DNA of 64,000 nt. It comes from Campylobacteraceae bacterium (GTDB lineage Bacteria; Campylobacterota; Campylobacteria; Campylobacterales; Sulfurovaceae). Positions within the stretch are counted from its first letter, which is position 1. The number at the start of each line of letters is the position of its first letter. Below, in pieces: positions 8,852 through 19,230 of this stretch. Location: the NCBI GenBank assembly GCA_027081405.1, contig JALWKO010000084.1, positions 1 through 64,000 on the forward strand. Direction: 5' to 3'. A program made the translations under genes and the position numbers. The notes under the pieces are model-generated. The model did not search any database and had not been told where the DNA came from. It saw only the letters and a list, made by a program, of their open reading frames with translations.

Positions 8852-9466
8852 CTACTCCCGTTCGAGCCACCGCTCCCGGAAGCGGACCCGTTCGGCACGG
8901 GAGGGTTTGAGCCGGGAAGTGCGGGCCAGGGCGATGAACTCTTCGGTGGCCCGCTCCAGGTCGTCGTTGACGATCAGGTAGTCGTACTCCTCCAGCGCTT
9001 CGATCTCCTCTTTGGCGTTTTGGAGTCTCCGGCGGATCGCCTCCTCGTCGTCGGTGGAGCGCTCCGTGAGCCGTCGTTTCAGCTCCGCCAGGCTCGGCGG
9101 GGTGATGAACGCCGAGGTAATGATCTCCCCCATCTTCTCCCGGGCGAGCCGGTGCCCCTGCACGTCGATGTCGAAGATCACCAGTTTCCCCTCCTCCAGC
9201 GCCTCCCGAACCGGGCGGAGGGAGGTGCCGTAGTAGTTGCCGTGGACCTTGGCGTATTCGAGAAATTCCCCCGCCGCGATGTCCCGCTCAAAGCTCTCCA
9301 CGTCGACGAAATAGTAATCGACTCCGTCCCGCTCACCCGGGCGGGGCGGACGGGTCGTCGTCGAAATCGAGAAATAAAACGGCCCGATATGGGGCGCGGA
9401 GCGCTGGATAATCGTGCTTTTGCCCGCCCCGCTGGGACCCGAAAGGATCAGGATCGCTCCGCTCAT
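8852..9466 (-). CDS. gmk: Guanylate kinase
   Basis: ILSGPSGAGKSTI...STTTRPPRPGERDGVDYYFV. Confidence 0.97.
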   Translation of the reverse strand: MSGAILILSGPSGAGKSTIIQRSAPHIGPFYFSISTTTRPPRPGERDGVDYYFVDVESFERDIAAGEFLEYAKVHGNYYGTSLRPVREALEEGKLVIFDIDVQGHRLAREKMGEIITSAFITPPSLAELKRRLTERSTDDEEAIRRRLQNAKEEIEALEEYDYLIVNDDLERATEEFIALARTSRLKPSRAERVRFRERWLERE

Positions 9467-10047
9467 GCTTCACCCTCCGGGAAGCGGATCGTGATCGTCA
9501 CTTCGGCGCCGGAGAGGAGCTTGCGCAGCTGTTTGGGCTTGAGACGGGCGAGCTCCTCGAAAAAGGCCTCCCCCTCCAGGCGGATCGTCTCCTTCCGTGG
9601 AGCGTTTTCCTCCGGCTCTTCCCGCTCCTGCGTCTCTTCGGTGAGGGCTTCCGGTTCCGCTTCGGCTTTTTGGAGCAGTTCCCGGATCGTTTCGATCTCC
9701 GCCGCGTCGAGCACCTGGGTCGCTTCGTCGCTGCCACCCGATCGCTCCCCCAGCAATGCGACGACATCAGCGGGGAGGAACGGTTTGGCCAGATAGTGAT
9801 CGTACCCTTCGGGGGGAGCGACGCTCTCCCGGTGGAGGCAGACCGTCTCGGCGGTATAGGCGGCCGGATCGTCCGGCAGCGTCTCGCACGCCTCCCGATC
9901 GAGATCGTCTACGAAAATCCAGTCGATCTCCCCCGGGGGGATCGCCGCGGGGGCGTCGACCACCGTCAGCGCCGCCCCCACGCTCTCAGCGGCGATCCGG
10001 AGCATCTCCCGAACGATGCGGTTTTTGGTGATGAGCACGATCTGCAT
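9463..10047 (-). CDS. Hypothetical acidic protein
   Basis: MQIVLITKNRIVREMLRIAAES..; ATGA overlap with gmk; Glu-rich middle. Confidence 0.65.
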   Translation of the reverse strand: MQIVLITKNRIVREMLRIAAESVGAALTVVDAPAAIPPGEIDWIFVDDLDREACETLPDDPAAYTAETVCLHRESVAPPEGYDHYLAKPFLPADVVALLGERSGGSDEATQVLDAAEIETIRELLQKAEAEPEALTEETQEREEPEENAPRKETIRLEGEAFFEELARLKPKQLRKLLSGAEVTITIRFPEGEA

Positions 10048-10164
10048 GGGCTCCGTTCCTCGAATCAAGATCCCAAATTGTAGCGAATTTTGCAAAGGTG
10101 AACTGGGGATCGAAACGGGGAAAACAGAGAATTATTTGGATGGAAAATATTCGGAAGAAACGGG

Positions 10165-10241
10165 TGGTACGTCCGGCAGGATTCGAACCTGCGACCTTCT
10201 GAACCGCAATCAGATGCTCTATCCAGCTGAGCCACGGACGC
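10165..10241 (-). tRNA. tRNA-Arg (anticodon GCG), encoded CCA
   Basis: Reverse strand GCGTCCGTGGCTCAGCTGGATAGAGCATCTGATTGCGGTTCAGAAGGTCGCAGGTTCGAATCCTGCCGGACGTACCA folds as a cloverleaf; anticodon loop TTGCGGT. Confidence 0.95.
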
Positions 10242-10276
10242 AACTTTTGGGGAGTCGAATAGTACTCCAAGGGGGC

Positions 10277-10963
10277 TTAATTTTTACTGAAATCCAGAAG
10301 CGGCGTCGGGTCGATCCGGCGGCCGGTGCGATGGGCCTTGCAATACTCCACCACCATCCCGTGGCAGCGGGCGTAACACTGGGCCCTACCCATCCCGCAA
10401 AAAAGCTCCTCCTCTCTCCCCGAAAGCCCCTCGAGCATCCACTCCTGCACCGCCTCGTAGCTCTGCAGCTCGTACCCCAGCGCACCCAACAGCCGTGCGG
10501 TGTAACTGTCGACGACGAACGCCTCTTTGTAGCAGGCGTAATTGAGGATCGCGTCGGCCGTCTCCAAACCGACTCCCCGGCGCGCAAGGAGCCACTCCCG
10601 ATCGACCCCTTCGGCGAACGCGGCGAAGTCGCCGAAATCCTCCAGAAGCCTCCGGGAGAACTCCCGCAGTGCCCTCCCCTTGGCCCGATAGAAGCCGCTG
10701 GGGCGGATCAGCGCCTCCAGAGAAGCCTCGGGGTATTCCGCCAGCACCTCGGGATGGAGGAGTCCGGCGTTTCGGAGATTGTCCAGGGAGACCTCCACCC
10801 GCTCCCAGGCGGTGTTCTGGGTCAGAATCGCCCCGACGACCGTCTCGAAACTCCCGCTGTTGGGCCACCACCAGGGATCCCGGGAGGGGTTGTCGTAGCC
10901 GAGGGCTTTGAGACGGGAGAGGAGTTCGAAGGAGTTCGTTATCGGTAACTGGTCATTCGTCAT
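10277..10963 (-). CDS. magIII: HhH-GPD DNA glycosylase (MagIII / endonuclease III-like)
   Basis: DPWWWPNSGSFETVVGAILTQNTAWERV...LLARRGVGLETADAILNYACYKEAFVVDSYTARLL. Confidence 0.78.
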   Translation of the reverse strand: MTNDQLPITNSFELLSRLKALGYDNPSRDPWWWPNSGSFETVVGAILTQNTAWERVEVSLDNLRNAGLLHPEVLAEYPEASLEALIRPSGFYRAKGRALREFSRRLLEDFGDFAAFAEGVDREWLLARRGVGLETADAILNYACYKEAFVVDSYTARLLGALGYELQSYEAVQEWMLEGLSGREEELFCGMGRAQCYARCHGMVVEYCKAHRTGRRIDPTPLLDFSKN

Positions 10964-10997
10964 TGGTCATTGGGAGCGTTTTCGTCGTTTGTCATTT

Positions 10998-11043
10998 GAG
11001 CAGAGCTTCACCTCTGCAATGCGGGGCTGAAGTCCCGCCTCCA
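10998..11043. repeat. REP-like palindromic repeat, second copy
   Basis: gagcagagcttcacctctgcaatgcggggctgaagtcccgcctcca, same organisation as 684-732. Confidence 0.6.
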
Positions 11044-11109
11044 TTTCGATTCGATAGAAGCGTTGCGGAGCAACGCATACCGAAATTTCTCATTTCTCAT
11101 TTCTGGTTT

Positions 11110-12123
11110 TTAGTTTCTGCCGGCAAACGGCAGAAGCGCACTGGCCCAGGTGAGCCCGCCGCCGAAGGTATCCAGGAGCATCAGATCCCCGTAGCGCAGC
11201 CGCCCCTCTTCGTAGATCTCGTTGATCGCCATGGGGATCGAGGCCGCGGAGGTGTTGCCGTACTTGTGGACCGTCAGGATGATTTGCTCCTCTTTGAGCT
11301 TCAGGGCGTCTCCGACCGCTTTGATGATCCGGTAATTGGCCTGGTGGGGGACGAAATGGTCGATCGCGTCGGCTTCGATGCCGTTTTTGAGGAGGATTTC
11401 GCGCACGTCGCGGGTGAGGGTTTTGACCGCCAGCTTGAAGGTTTCGTTCCCCTTCATCTTGATATACTGGAGCCCCTGCTCGATCACCTCACAACTGGCG
11501 GGGTGGACCGATCCGGGGGCGGGGGTCATGAGGAAATCGGCGTAGGTCCCGTCGGCGCTGGCATGGATGTCGACGATCCCTTCGTCCCGATCTTCGGTCG
11601 CGGAGATGATCGCGGCACCGGCCCCGTCCCCGAAAAGGATGCAGGTGCTCCGGTCGGTGTAGTCGACGATGGAGCTGAATTTCTCGGCCCCGATGAGCAG
11701 AACGTTGCGCTTGATCCCCGCTTCGACGAATGCCCGGGCGATGCTCAGTCCGTAGACGAAGCCGCTGCACGCCGCGGAGATGTCGAAGGCCTGGACGTTT
11801 TTGATCCCCAGTTTGTGGGAAATGACGCAGGCGGTGGCGGGCATGTTGAAATAATCGGGGGTTACCGTGGCACACAGCACCAGATCGATCTCCTCTTTTT
11901 CGATCCCGGCCCGGCTGATGGCGTCCCGGGCCGCTTCGACCGCCAGATCGCTGGTGGCGGTATCGGCGTCGGCAATCCGGCGCTCCCGGATCCCGGTCCG
12001 TTTGACGATCCACTCGTCGCTGGTGTCGACCATTTTTTCCAGATCGGCGTTGGTGAGGACTTTCGGGGGGGCGTAGGCTCCGATGGAGCGCATGCAGGCG
12101 TAAATCGGTTTATTGGTGGACAT
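11110..12123 (-). CDS. fabH: 3-oxoacyl-ACP synthase III
   Basis: SIGAYAPPKVLTNADLEKMVDTSDEWIVKRTGIRERRIA...DISAACSGFVYGL. Confidence 0.97.
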   Translation of the reverse strand: MSTNKPIYACMRSIGAYAPPKVLTNADLEKMVDTSDEWIVKRTGIRERRIADADTATSDLAVEAARDAISRAGIEKEEIDLVLCATVTPDYFNMPATACVISHKLGIKNVQAFDISAACSGFVYGLSIARAFVEAGIKRNVLLIGAEKFSSIVDYTDRSTCILFGDGAGAAIISATEDRDEGIVDIHASADGTYADFLMTPAPGSVHPASCEVIEQGLQYIKMKGNETFKLAVKTLTRDVREILLKNGIEADAIDHFVPHQANYRIIKAVGDALKLKEEQIILTVHKYGNTSAASIPMAINEIYEEGRLRYGDLMLLDTFGGGLTWASALLPFAGRN

Positions 12124-12260
12124 CGACTTCCTTCCGTCACGACGGGGCTCGGCCCCGATCTTGCAGTACCCGTCCGCCCGATCCGCTCGGGATCCGAGTA
12201 CGGGGCGGACGCAAATGTGGGCTTATTCTACCACAGGGGCCCTTTCGGGAAGGGGGAGCG

Positions 12261-13280
12261 CTATGCGCTTTTGCCGTTGTGGGCCAGCAGGAGGGCTTCG
12301 ATCTCCTTGTTGACGTCGGAACGGGAGAAGCGGATCGCCTGGAAGATGGCGTTTTTGATCGCCTTGGCGTTGCTGCTGCCATGGCTGACGATGGCGCATC
12401 CGTCGATCCCTAGCAGGGGAGCGCCGCCGTATTCGGCGTAGTCGACCTGCTTTTTGAGGCGGGCGAAGACTTTCTTTTTCATCAGCAGGGCCCCGATCTT
12501 GGCCGGGAGCGACTTGCGGATCTGCTCTTTCATGAGGGTGAAAATCGCATCGGCGACCCCTTCGCTCGCCTTGAGGAGGATGTTGCCGGTGAACCCGTCG
12601 GTCACCACCACGTCGACGGTGCCGTTGAAGACGTCCCGTCCTTCCACGTTGCCGACGAAGCCGGGGATCTCCTTCATCAGGGGAAAGGCCTCCTTGGTGA
12701 GCTCGTTGCCTTTGGAGTCCTCTTCGCCGTTGGAGAGCAGCCCCACCCGGGGGGCTTCCAGCCCCATCACCTCTTTGGCGTAGACCTCCCCCATCACCCC
12801 GAACTCGTAGAGGTTGCGGGGTTTGCAGTCCACCACCGCCCCCACGTCGAGTACGAGGGTTTTGGTTTCGTGGACGTTGGGCATCAGGGTGGCCAGGGCC
12901 GGTTTGGAGATATGGGGGAGGCGGCCGATCCGCAGCGTCGCCAGGGTCATCGTCGCACCGCTGTGCCCGGCGGAGACCACCGCGTCGGCCTTCCCTTCCC
13001 GGACCAGCTCGACCGCTTTGTAGATGGAGGAGTCTTTCCGTTTGAGGGCGTTGGTCGCCTGCTCGTGCATGTCGATCACGTCGCTCGCCTCGACGATCTC
13101 GACCTGTTCGACATAGTACTGGGGCATATAGGAGAGGATCGCGTCCCGGTCACCGACCAGGATGGGGCGGAATTTCCGCTCGTCCATCGCTTGGATACAC
13201 CCCTCGATGATCGGTTCGGGGCCGAAATCGCCCCCCATCGCGTCGATCGCGACGGTGACTTCCCGTTCCGGATGGATCAT
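12261..13280 (-). CDS. plsX: Phosphate acyltransferase
   Basis: [20 protein letters not shown]...[17 protein letters not shown]. Confidence 0.96.
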   Translation of the reverse strand: MIHPEREVTVAIDAMGGDFGPEPIIEGCIQAMDERKFRPILVGDRDAILSYMPQYYVEQVEIVEASDVIDMHEQATNALKRKDSSIYKAVELVREGKADAVVSAGHSGATMTLATLRIGRLPHISKPALATLMPNVHETKTLVLDVGAVVDCKPRNLYEFGVMGEVYAKEVMGLEAPRVGLLSNGEEDSKGNELTKEAFPLMKEIPGFVGNVEGRDVFNGTVDVVVTDGFTGNILLKASEGVADAIFTLMKEQIRKSLPAKIGALLMKKKVFARLKKQVDYAEYGGAPLLGIDGCAIVSHGSSNAKAIKNAIFQAIRFSRSDVNKEIEALLLAHNGKSA

Positions 13281-13432
13281 CAGGACTTGTATTCACCTGT
13301 GGTGGGGTTCATCCGGTGGGGCATTCTCCAGGTGCCGTCGGCGTCTTTGACGGGACGGGGGAGTTTGACCTTGTAGTGGGTGCGCCGTTTCGCCGCACGG
13401 GTTTTGCTGGTTCGTCTCTTGGGTACTGCCAT
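13280..13432 (-). CDS. rpmF: 50S ribosomal protein L32
   Basis: [50 protein letters not shown] (50 aa), inside a longer listed ORF. Confidence 0.95.
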   Translation of the reverse strand: MAVPKRRTSKTRAAKRRTHYKVKLPRPVKDADGTWRMPHRMNPTTGEYKS

Positions 13433-13452
13433 CGTTGATCCTTTCGTTGGGT

Positions 13453-13827
13453 TTAATACTCGATATCGACCTCTCGGTCCGAGGCCCGGCACCGGGGGCA
13501 ATAATGGTAATCCGCCCGGTACGCCTCGATCTCTCCGTGGAGGATTTCGGGGATGTCGATCTCCCCGCCGACACACTCGATCGTGTCCAGATCCTCGGAA
13601 CCTTCGACGATCCGATCGCTCAGATGCAGCGTCGTGGGAGCGTGCAGCCGCTCTTCGAAGAGGGCTCCGCACCGGTCGCAGACGAGCTGGACCGTCGCGT
13701 CGATCTCCCCTTCGAGTTCGACCCGGTGGAGATCCTCCTTGCGCAGCGTCCCGCTGATCGAGAGCCGCTCTTCACGGTACTCGAACGATCCGGGGCTTCG
13801 GCCCACTTTGGCGAAACGGATCTTCAT
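13453..13827 (-). CDS. YceD/DUF177 family protein
   Basis: [24 protein letters not shown].. and a second CPRC; upstream of rpmF as commonly seen. Confidence 0.8.
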   Translation of the reverse strand: MKIRFAKVGRSPGSFEYREERLSISGTLRKEDLHRVELEGEIDATVQLVCDRCGALFEERLHAPTTLHLSDRIVEGSEDLDTIECVGGEIDIPEILHGEIEAYRADYHYCPRCRASDREVDIEY

Positions 13828-13848
13828 CGTCCGATCCGAAGGGTCGCT

Positions 13849-14262
13849 TCAGAAAATCTCTCGCTTCGCGAAGAAGAAGGCGATCTCTTTTTCGGCATTC
13901 TCGAGAGAGTCGCTCCCGTGGACGGCGTTGGCGTCGATACTCTCGGCGAAATCGGCGCGGATCGTGCCGGGTGCCGCCTCTTTGGGGTCGGTCGCCCCCA
14001 TCAGCTCCCGGTTCTTCGCCACGGCGTTCTCCCCTTCGAGAACCGATACGACCACCGGACCCGAAACCATGAAATCGACCAGTTCGTCAAAGAACGGGCG
14101 ATCCTTGTGGACCGCGTAGAACGCCTTGGCCTCGGCGCGGCTGAGCCATACTTTTTTCATGGCGGCGATCCGCAGACCGTTGCTCTCGAAACGGTCCAGG
14201 ATTTTGCCGACGACGTTTTTTTTGACCGCGTCGGGTTTGATGATCGAAAGCGTCTGTTCCAT
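13849..14262 (-). CDS. ndk: Nucleoside diphosphate kinase
   Basis: [36 protein letters not shown]. Confidence 0.96.
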   Translation of the reverse strand: MEQTLSIIKPDAVKKNVVGKILDRFESNGLRIAAMKKVWLSRAEAKAFYAVHKDRPFFDELVDFMVSGPVVVSVLEGENAVAKNRELMGATDPKEAAPGTIRADFAESIDANAVHGSDSLENAEKEIAFFFAKREIF

Positions 14263-14369
14263 CGGTTGAATATCCTGAGTATAAAATTTTCGGAGGGGGA
14301 TTGTACCCTAAAAAGGTTTAAAAGAGCTTGAAATAGAGGGGTGGATTTCGGGGCGGACGCCCCGGAAGA

Positions 14370-14657
14370 TCAGTCTTCGATGACGGGGGTGTGGTTCGCC
14401 CGCGCTTCGGCCGGAACGTCCTCACGGCAGGGCATCCCCTCGACGCAGTCGGACCAGACGATGCACCCTTCGGTGGGGCAGGCTTCCGCACAGGCGGGGG
14501 TATCGTGGTATCCGACACACTCGACGCACTTGTCGGCATAGACGTAATAGGTATCCTCACCGGTGGGGTTATCGTCCTCGTCGACGATCGCCTCTACGGG
14601 ACACTCGTCGATACAGGCGGCGCAGTTGATGCAGATATCGGTGATCATGACTGCCAT
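14370..14657 (-). CDS. 4Fe-4S dicluster ferredoxin
   Basis: CINCAACIDECPVEAI...CVECVGYHDTPACAEACPTEGCI. Confidence 0.92.
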   Translation of the reverse strand: MAVMITDICINCAACIDECPVEAIVDEDDNPTGEDTYYVYADKCVECVGYHDTPACAEACPTEGCIVWSDCVEGMPCREDVPAEARANHTPVIED

Positions 14658-14777
14658 GTGGAACTCCTTTTCGTTTTTGTGAATCTCACTATATCACACG
14701 AAATTTAAACGATCCTTTAACTTCAAAAGGGAGAAAAAACGGGGGGAAAGTGCTACGTGGAGTAACGTTTCGGGGGG

Positions 14778-15935
14778 TCAGAGCCCCAGATAGGAGCGGA
14801 TCTCTTCGACCCGATCGGTCCGCTCCCAGGTAAACTCGGGGAGCTCCCGACCGAAATGGCCGTAGGCGGCGGTTTTGCGATAGATGGGGCGCAGCAGATC
14901 GAGGCTCCGGATGATCCCGGCGGGACGCAGGTCGAACACGTCCCGGACGCAAGCTTCGAGTTTCGATTCGTCCACCTGAGCCGTGCCGTGGGTATCGACC
15001 ATGATCGAAACCGGCTCCACCACCCCGATGGCGTAGGCGATCTGGATCGTCACCCGCTCGGCCACCCCGGCTGCGACCAGGTTTTTGGCCACCCAGCGTG
15101 CGGCATAGGCGGCGGAACGGTCGACTTTCGTGGGGTCCTTGCCGCTGAAGGCCCCTCCCCCGTGGGGGCAGCTGCCGCCGTAGGTATCGACGATGATCTT
15201 GCGCCCGGTCAGCCCCGCATCCCCCTGGGGACCCCCGATGACGAAACGTCCGGTGGGGTTGATGTGGTAGACCATTTCAGGAGCGCGAAGTTCGGGAGGG
15301 ATCACCGTGTGGATCACCTCTTCCAGGACGTCTTTGTGAAGCTGCTTTTGCTCCACCTCGGGGGCGTGCTGGGTGGAGACCACCACGGTGGTCACCTCCA
15401 CCGGCTTGCCGTCCCGGTAGCGTACGCTCACCTGGGCCTTGCCGTCGGGCCGGAGATAGGGAAGGGTTCCGTCTTTGCGCACCTGTGCCAGCCGGGCGGT
15501 GATCTTGTGGGCCAGGGAAATGGGCAGCGGCATCAGCTCCTCGGTCTCCCGACAGGCGTATCCGAACATCAGCCCCTGATCCCCCGCGCCGATCTCTCCG
15601 GAGGCCTGGTCGACCCCCTGATTGATGTCGGGGCTCTGCTCCCCTACGCCGTTGAGGACCCCGGCGCTGCGGTAGTCGAAGCCGAAACTGGCGTCGGTGT
15701 AACCGATTTCGCGGATCACCTCCCGGGCGATGTCCTGCATCGGGGCGTAGGTAACGGTCTTGAGCTCTCCGGCGATAACGCAGTAGCCGTTGCTCAGGAG
15801 CGTTTCACACGCCACCCGTGCCTTGGGATCCCGTTCGATAATGTAGTCCAAAACCGCATCGCTGATCTGGTCGGCCATCTTGTCGGGATGCCCCTCGGTG
15901 ACCGATTCGCTAGTGAAAATGTACTCTTTTGCCAT
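14778..15935 (-). CDS. metK: S-adenosylmethionine synthase
   Basis: [32 protein letters not shown]. Confidence 0.97.
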   Translation of the reverse strand: MAKEYIFTSESVTEGHPDKMADQISDAVLDYIIERDPKARVACETLLSNGYCVIAGELKTVTYAPMQDIAREVIREIGYTDASFGFDYRSAGVLNGVGEQSPDINQGVDQASGEIGAGDQGLMFGYACRETEELMPLPISLAHKITARLAQVRKDGTLPYLRPDGKAQVSVRYRDGKPVEVTTVVVSTQHAPEVEQKQLHKDVLEEVIHTVIPPELRAPEMVYHINPTGRFVIGGPQGDAGLTGRKIIVDTYGGSCPHGGGAFSGKDPTKVDRSAAYAARWVAKNLVAAGVAERVTIQIAYAIGVVEPVSIMVDTHGTAQVDESKLEACVRDVFDLRPAGIIRSLDLLRPIYRKTAAYGHFGRELPEFTWERTDRVEEIRSYLGL

Positions 15936-16013
15936 CGTCGTTTCGTTTCCTTTATCATGTTTCATATTGTGATCTCGTTCATCAAATCGGGAACAAGGAT
16001 ACCAAAAGCTTCC

Positions 16014-17852
16014 TCAATTTTCCCGACCGCACGCTTCGCGGACTTTTCGTGCCAGCTGATGGGGACGCAGTCCCAAGTGCTCCTCCACGACCGGTGTCTT
16101 GCCGTGGGGGATGAACCGGTCGTCGTATTCGAAACTGACCAGTTCCACCCCTTCGATCCCCTCCGCGTCGAAATACTCCCCGATCGCCGAAGCCACACCC
16201 CCCATCCGGGCCCCATCGCTGAATACGAACCATCGGCGATACGTGCCGACGAGGGTGCGGAGCATCATCTTGTCGAGGGGTTTGACGAAGCGCAAATCGA
16301 GTACGCCCGGTTCGATCCCCGAACCGGCAAGCTCCGCCCGGGTCGCCAGCGCCCGCCCCACGCCGTTGCCGTATCCCACGAAGAGAACCTCTTCCCCTTC
16401 ACGCAGCAGATGGGCCCGCCCCGTCTCGTAGTCGGGCACGTCGAAATCGTCGGCCATGAACGCCCCCCGGGGATAGCGCAGCGCCAGCGGGGTGGGGAAA
16501 TGGGCGGCGAAGCGGAGCGCCTTGCGGAAACTCGTTTCGTTGAAAGGGGCCATGAGGGTGAGATTGGGGATGGGGCGCAGATAGGAGATGTCGAAAGCCC
16601 CCTGGTGGGTCTCCCCGTCCTCTCCGACGATCCCGGCCCGGTCGATGGCGAAGACCACCCCCACGTTCATCAAAGCGATGTCGTGGATCACCTGGTCGTA
16701 ACCCCGCTGCAGGAAGGTCGAATAGATCGCGCAGAAGGGTTTGAACCCCTCCTTGGCCAGCGGCCCCATGCTCGTGACCGCGTGCTGCTCGGCGATCGCC
16801 ACGTCCCAGAACCGCTCGGGGTACTTCTCGATCAGCGGACCCAGCCCCGTACCGCCGGGCATCGCCGCCGTCACCCCGACGATCCGGGAATCGGCGTCGG
16901 CCAGCTCCATCAGGGTCTCGCTGAAGATTTTGGTGGCGCTTTTTTTGGGAGAAGGAGCTGCCAGGGGTTCGCCCGTTTCGATGTCGAAGGGTCCCACGCC
17001 GTGCCAGTGTTCCATCGGCCCTTCGGCGATGCGGTAGCCTTTGCCCTTGACGGTTTGGGCATGGACGATCACCGGTTTGTTCAGGGAGCGTGCCAGCCGA
17101 AAGGTCTCCACCAGCGAAGGGATGTCGTGGCCGTCGACCGGACCGATGTAGTCGATCCCCAGCTCCTCGAAGAGGATCCCGGGGGTGATGAGACGGAACG
17201 ACTCTTCGAAGCGTTTGGCCAGATAGCTCGCCCCTTCGGGGAGGTGTTCCAGGAGCGACTCCGTCTTTTTCTTGAATTTCTGGTAGAACGATCCGGCCAT
17301 CCCTTTGGAGAGGTAGCGGCTGATCGCCCCGATGGGGCGGGCGATGCTCATTTCGTTGTCGTTGAGGATGATCACCACCGGGTATTTGCGGTCCCCCAGT
17401 TCGTTGAGGGCTTCGTAGACCATCCCCGCGCTCATACTTCCGTCCCCGATGAGGGCCACGGGGATCCGCTCCCCCTCTTCGCCACGCAGCCGGATCGCCT
17501 TGGCCGCCCCGACGGCCAGGGAGATGGAGGTGGAGCTGTGGCCCGCTTTGTAGTAGTCGTAGGGGGATTCCTCGGGATTGGTGTATCCGGCGATCCCACC
17601 CCACTGCCGGAGGGTGTCGAAACGGTCCCAGCGATCAGTCAGCAGCTTGTGGGCGTAGGCCTGGTGGGAGACGTCGAAAAGGAAGGGATCTTTGGAGACA
17701 TCGAAGACGTAGTGCATCGCCACGATCAGGTCGACCGCCCCCAGGGTGGAGCTCAGGTGCCCTCCGGTACGGCTGACGGTTTCGAGGATTTTTCGCCGGA
17801 TCTTTTCGGCCAGCTCCTCGAGCTCTTCGTAGCTGTATCCGTGGATGTTCAT
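16014..17852 (-). CDS. dxs: 1-deoxy-D-xylulose-5-phosphate synthase
   Basis: GGHLSSTLGAVDLIVAMHYVFDV...HSSTSISLAVGAAKA...GDGSMSAGM; start chosen at MNIHGYSYEELEEL. Confidence 0.95.
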   Translation of the reverse strand: MNIHGYSYEELEELAEKIRRKILETVSRTGGHLSSTLGAVDLIVAMHYVFDVSKDPFLFDVSHQAYAHKLLTDRWDRFDTLRQWGGIAGYTNPEESPYDYYKAGHSSTSISLAVGAAKAIRLRGEEGERIPVALIGDGSMSAGMVYEALNELGDRKYPVVIILNDNEMSIARPIGAISRYLSKGMAGSFYQKFKKKTESLLEHLPEGASYLAKRFEESFRLITPGILFEELGIDYIGPVDGHDIPSLVETFRLARSLNKPVIVHAQTVKGKGYRIAEGPMEHWHGVGPFDIETGEPLAAPSPKKSATKIFSETLMELADADSRIVGVTAAMPGGTGLGPLIEKYPERFWDVAIAEQHAVTSMGPLAKEGFKPFCAIYSTFLQRGYDQVIHDIALMNVGVVFAIDRAGIVGEDGETHQGAFDISYLRPIPNLTLMAPFNETSFRKALRFAAHFPTPLALRYPRGAFMADDFDVPDYETGRAHLLREGEEVLFVGYGNGVGRALATRAELAGSGIEPGVLDLRFVKPLDKMMLRTLVGTYRRWFVFSDGARMGGVASAIGEYFDAEGIEGVELVSFEYDDRFIPHGKTPVVEEHLGLRPHQLARKVREACGREN

Positions 17853-18097
17853 CCCTCCTCCCGGTAGCGCCGGAGCGCTTCGAAGATCAGTTTGCGGGCC
17901 CGGGAGGGCTTGAGCCGTTTCCCTGAAAGCCCGATCTCTTCCAGAAGCTTCGCAAGCCAGGCGTCTTCGCATCGGTGACGGAAAAAATTGAGCTCTTCGT
18001 CCCGGACGATCTTCCGCCGACGAAGATCCCCGAGACGGGGACTCCAGGGGGCGCTCCCTTCCGGCAGCGGGCCGCGACGGATCGGGCAGCGTCTCAT
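17849..18097 (-). CDS. Small hypothetical protein between hisC and dxs
   Basis: 82 aa ORF overlapping both neighbours by a few nt. Confidence 0.5.
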   Translation of the reverse strand: MRRCPIRRGPLPEGSAPWSPRLGDLRRRKIVRDEELNFFRHRCEDAWLAKLLEEIGLSGKRLKPSRARKLIFEALRRYREEG

Positions 18098-19188
18098 CCG
18101 AGCACCTCCTCCACCGCCGCAAAGAGGCGGTCGTTCTCCCGGGGGGTCCCCACGGTGATCCGCACCGCGTTCAGACCGTATCCGGCCAGGTTCCGCACGA
18201 TCACTCCCCGGCGGAGCAGCGCATCCGAAAGGCGGGTCGAGTCGATCCCCTCGGGGAGGATCCAGGTGATGAAATTGGTGAAACTCTCGATCGTCTCGAA
18301 CCCCTTTGCCCGTGCGAAGGCTTCGTAGCGCTCCAGCTCATTGAAATGGAGCTCCATCGTCCGCTCGATAAAGGCGTCGTCCCCGCATGCGGCCGTAGCG
18401 GCGGCCAGGGAGAGGGTGGTGATGTTGAACGGGGGACGCATCTTCATCAGCGCACGGATGATTTCGGGGCGGGCGATCCCGTAGCCCACCCGCATGCCTC
18501 CCAGTCCGTAGGCTTTGGAGAAGGTCCCCAGATACAACGCGTTGGGGTAGGCCAGGATCTCCGACGGAGAGATCGCAAAAGACCGATCCTTGGCGGCGGC
18601 GTACTCCATGTAGGCCCCGTCGACCACCACCAAGGTATCGGGATCGGCGGCTTCGATGATCCGGAAGACGTCGGCTTTGGGGGTGGCGTCCCCGGTGGGG
18701 TTGTTGGGGGTGCACAGATAGACCACCTCGGGGCGCTCCCGCTCCATGAGCTCCACAAACTCCTCCGGAATGTGGCGCCAGTGGGGGGTGCGCAGGACGC
18801 GGGCCCCCTGCTGACGGGCGTAGATCTCGTACATGGCGAAGGTGATCCGGCTCATGAGGACCGAAGCCTCCCGGTGGAGCTTGGCCCGGGAGACAAACTC
18901 GAGGATCTGGTCGCTCCCCGCTCCGATGATGATCGACTCTTCGGGGACTCCGAAACGCCGGGAGAGGGCCCCTTTGAGTTCGAACATGCTGTCGTCGGGG
19001 TAGCGGTGGGCCTGGGGCGCGGCCGTTCGGATCGCCTCGAGGGCCTTGGGGCTGGGGCCCAGGGGATTTTCGTTGGAGGCGAGTTTGACCACCTCTTCGG
19101 GGGCGATCCCGAATTCCCGGACCACCAGCTCAATGGGCTTGCCCGCTTCGTAGGTCTTGATCGCATCCAGTTCCGGATTGAATCGCAT
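18094..19188 (-). CDS. hisC: Histidinol-phosphate aminotransferase
   Basis: VKLASNENPLGPSPKALEAI...YLCTPNNPTGDATP...GTFSKAYGLGGMRVGYGIA. Confidence 0.95.
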   Translation of the reverse strand: MRFNPELDAIKTYEAGKPIELVVREFGIAPEEVVKLASNENPLGPSPKALEAIRTAAPQAHRYPDDSMFELKGALSRRFGVPEESIIIGAGSDQILEFVSRAKLHREASVLMSRITFAMYEIYARQQGARVLRTPHWRHIPEEFVELMERERPEVVYLCTPNNPTGDATPKADVFRIIEAADPDTLVVVDGAYMEYAAAKDRSFAISPSEILAYPNALYLGTFSKAYGLGGMRVGYGIARPEIIRALMKMRPPFNITTLSLAAATAACGDDAFIERTMELHFNELERYEAFARAKGFETIESFTNFITWILPEGIDSTRLSDALLRRGVIVRNLAGYGLNAVRITVGTPRENDRLFAAVEEVLG

Positions 19189-19230
19189 GTCGTTCCTTTT
19201 TATCTACAAACGTTCGTTCCGCCCGCAGGC

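Noticed and set aside
10016-10948. 310-aa plus ORF across the tRNA and magIII
   Set aside because: Reads through the tRNA-Arg and antisense to the glycosylase; no recognisable domain
14660-15990. SAM riboswitch near metK
   Set aside because: Only a short leader precedes metK and no SAM-I/II core motif was recognised
14856-17867. 1003-aa plus-strand ORF, and similar long antisense ORFs at 18346-20433, 26838-29798, 47920-50661, 56809-58674
   Set aside because: Exactly antisense to clear metK/dxs, hisC/pheA, clpA, rpsA/ispH and ccoI genes; low-complexity G/D/H/R-rich composition typical of antisense frames in GC-rich genes
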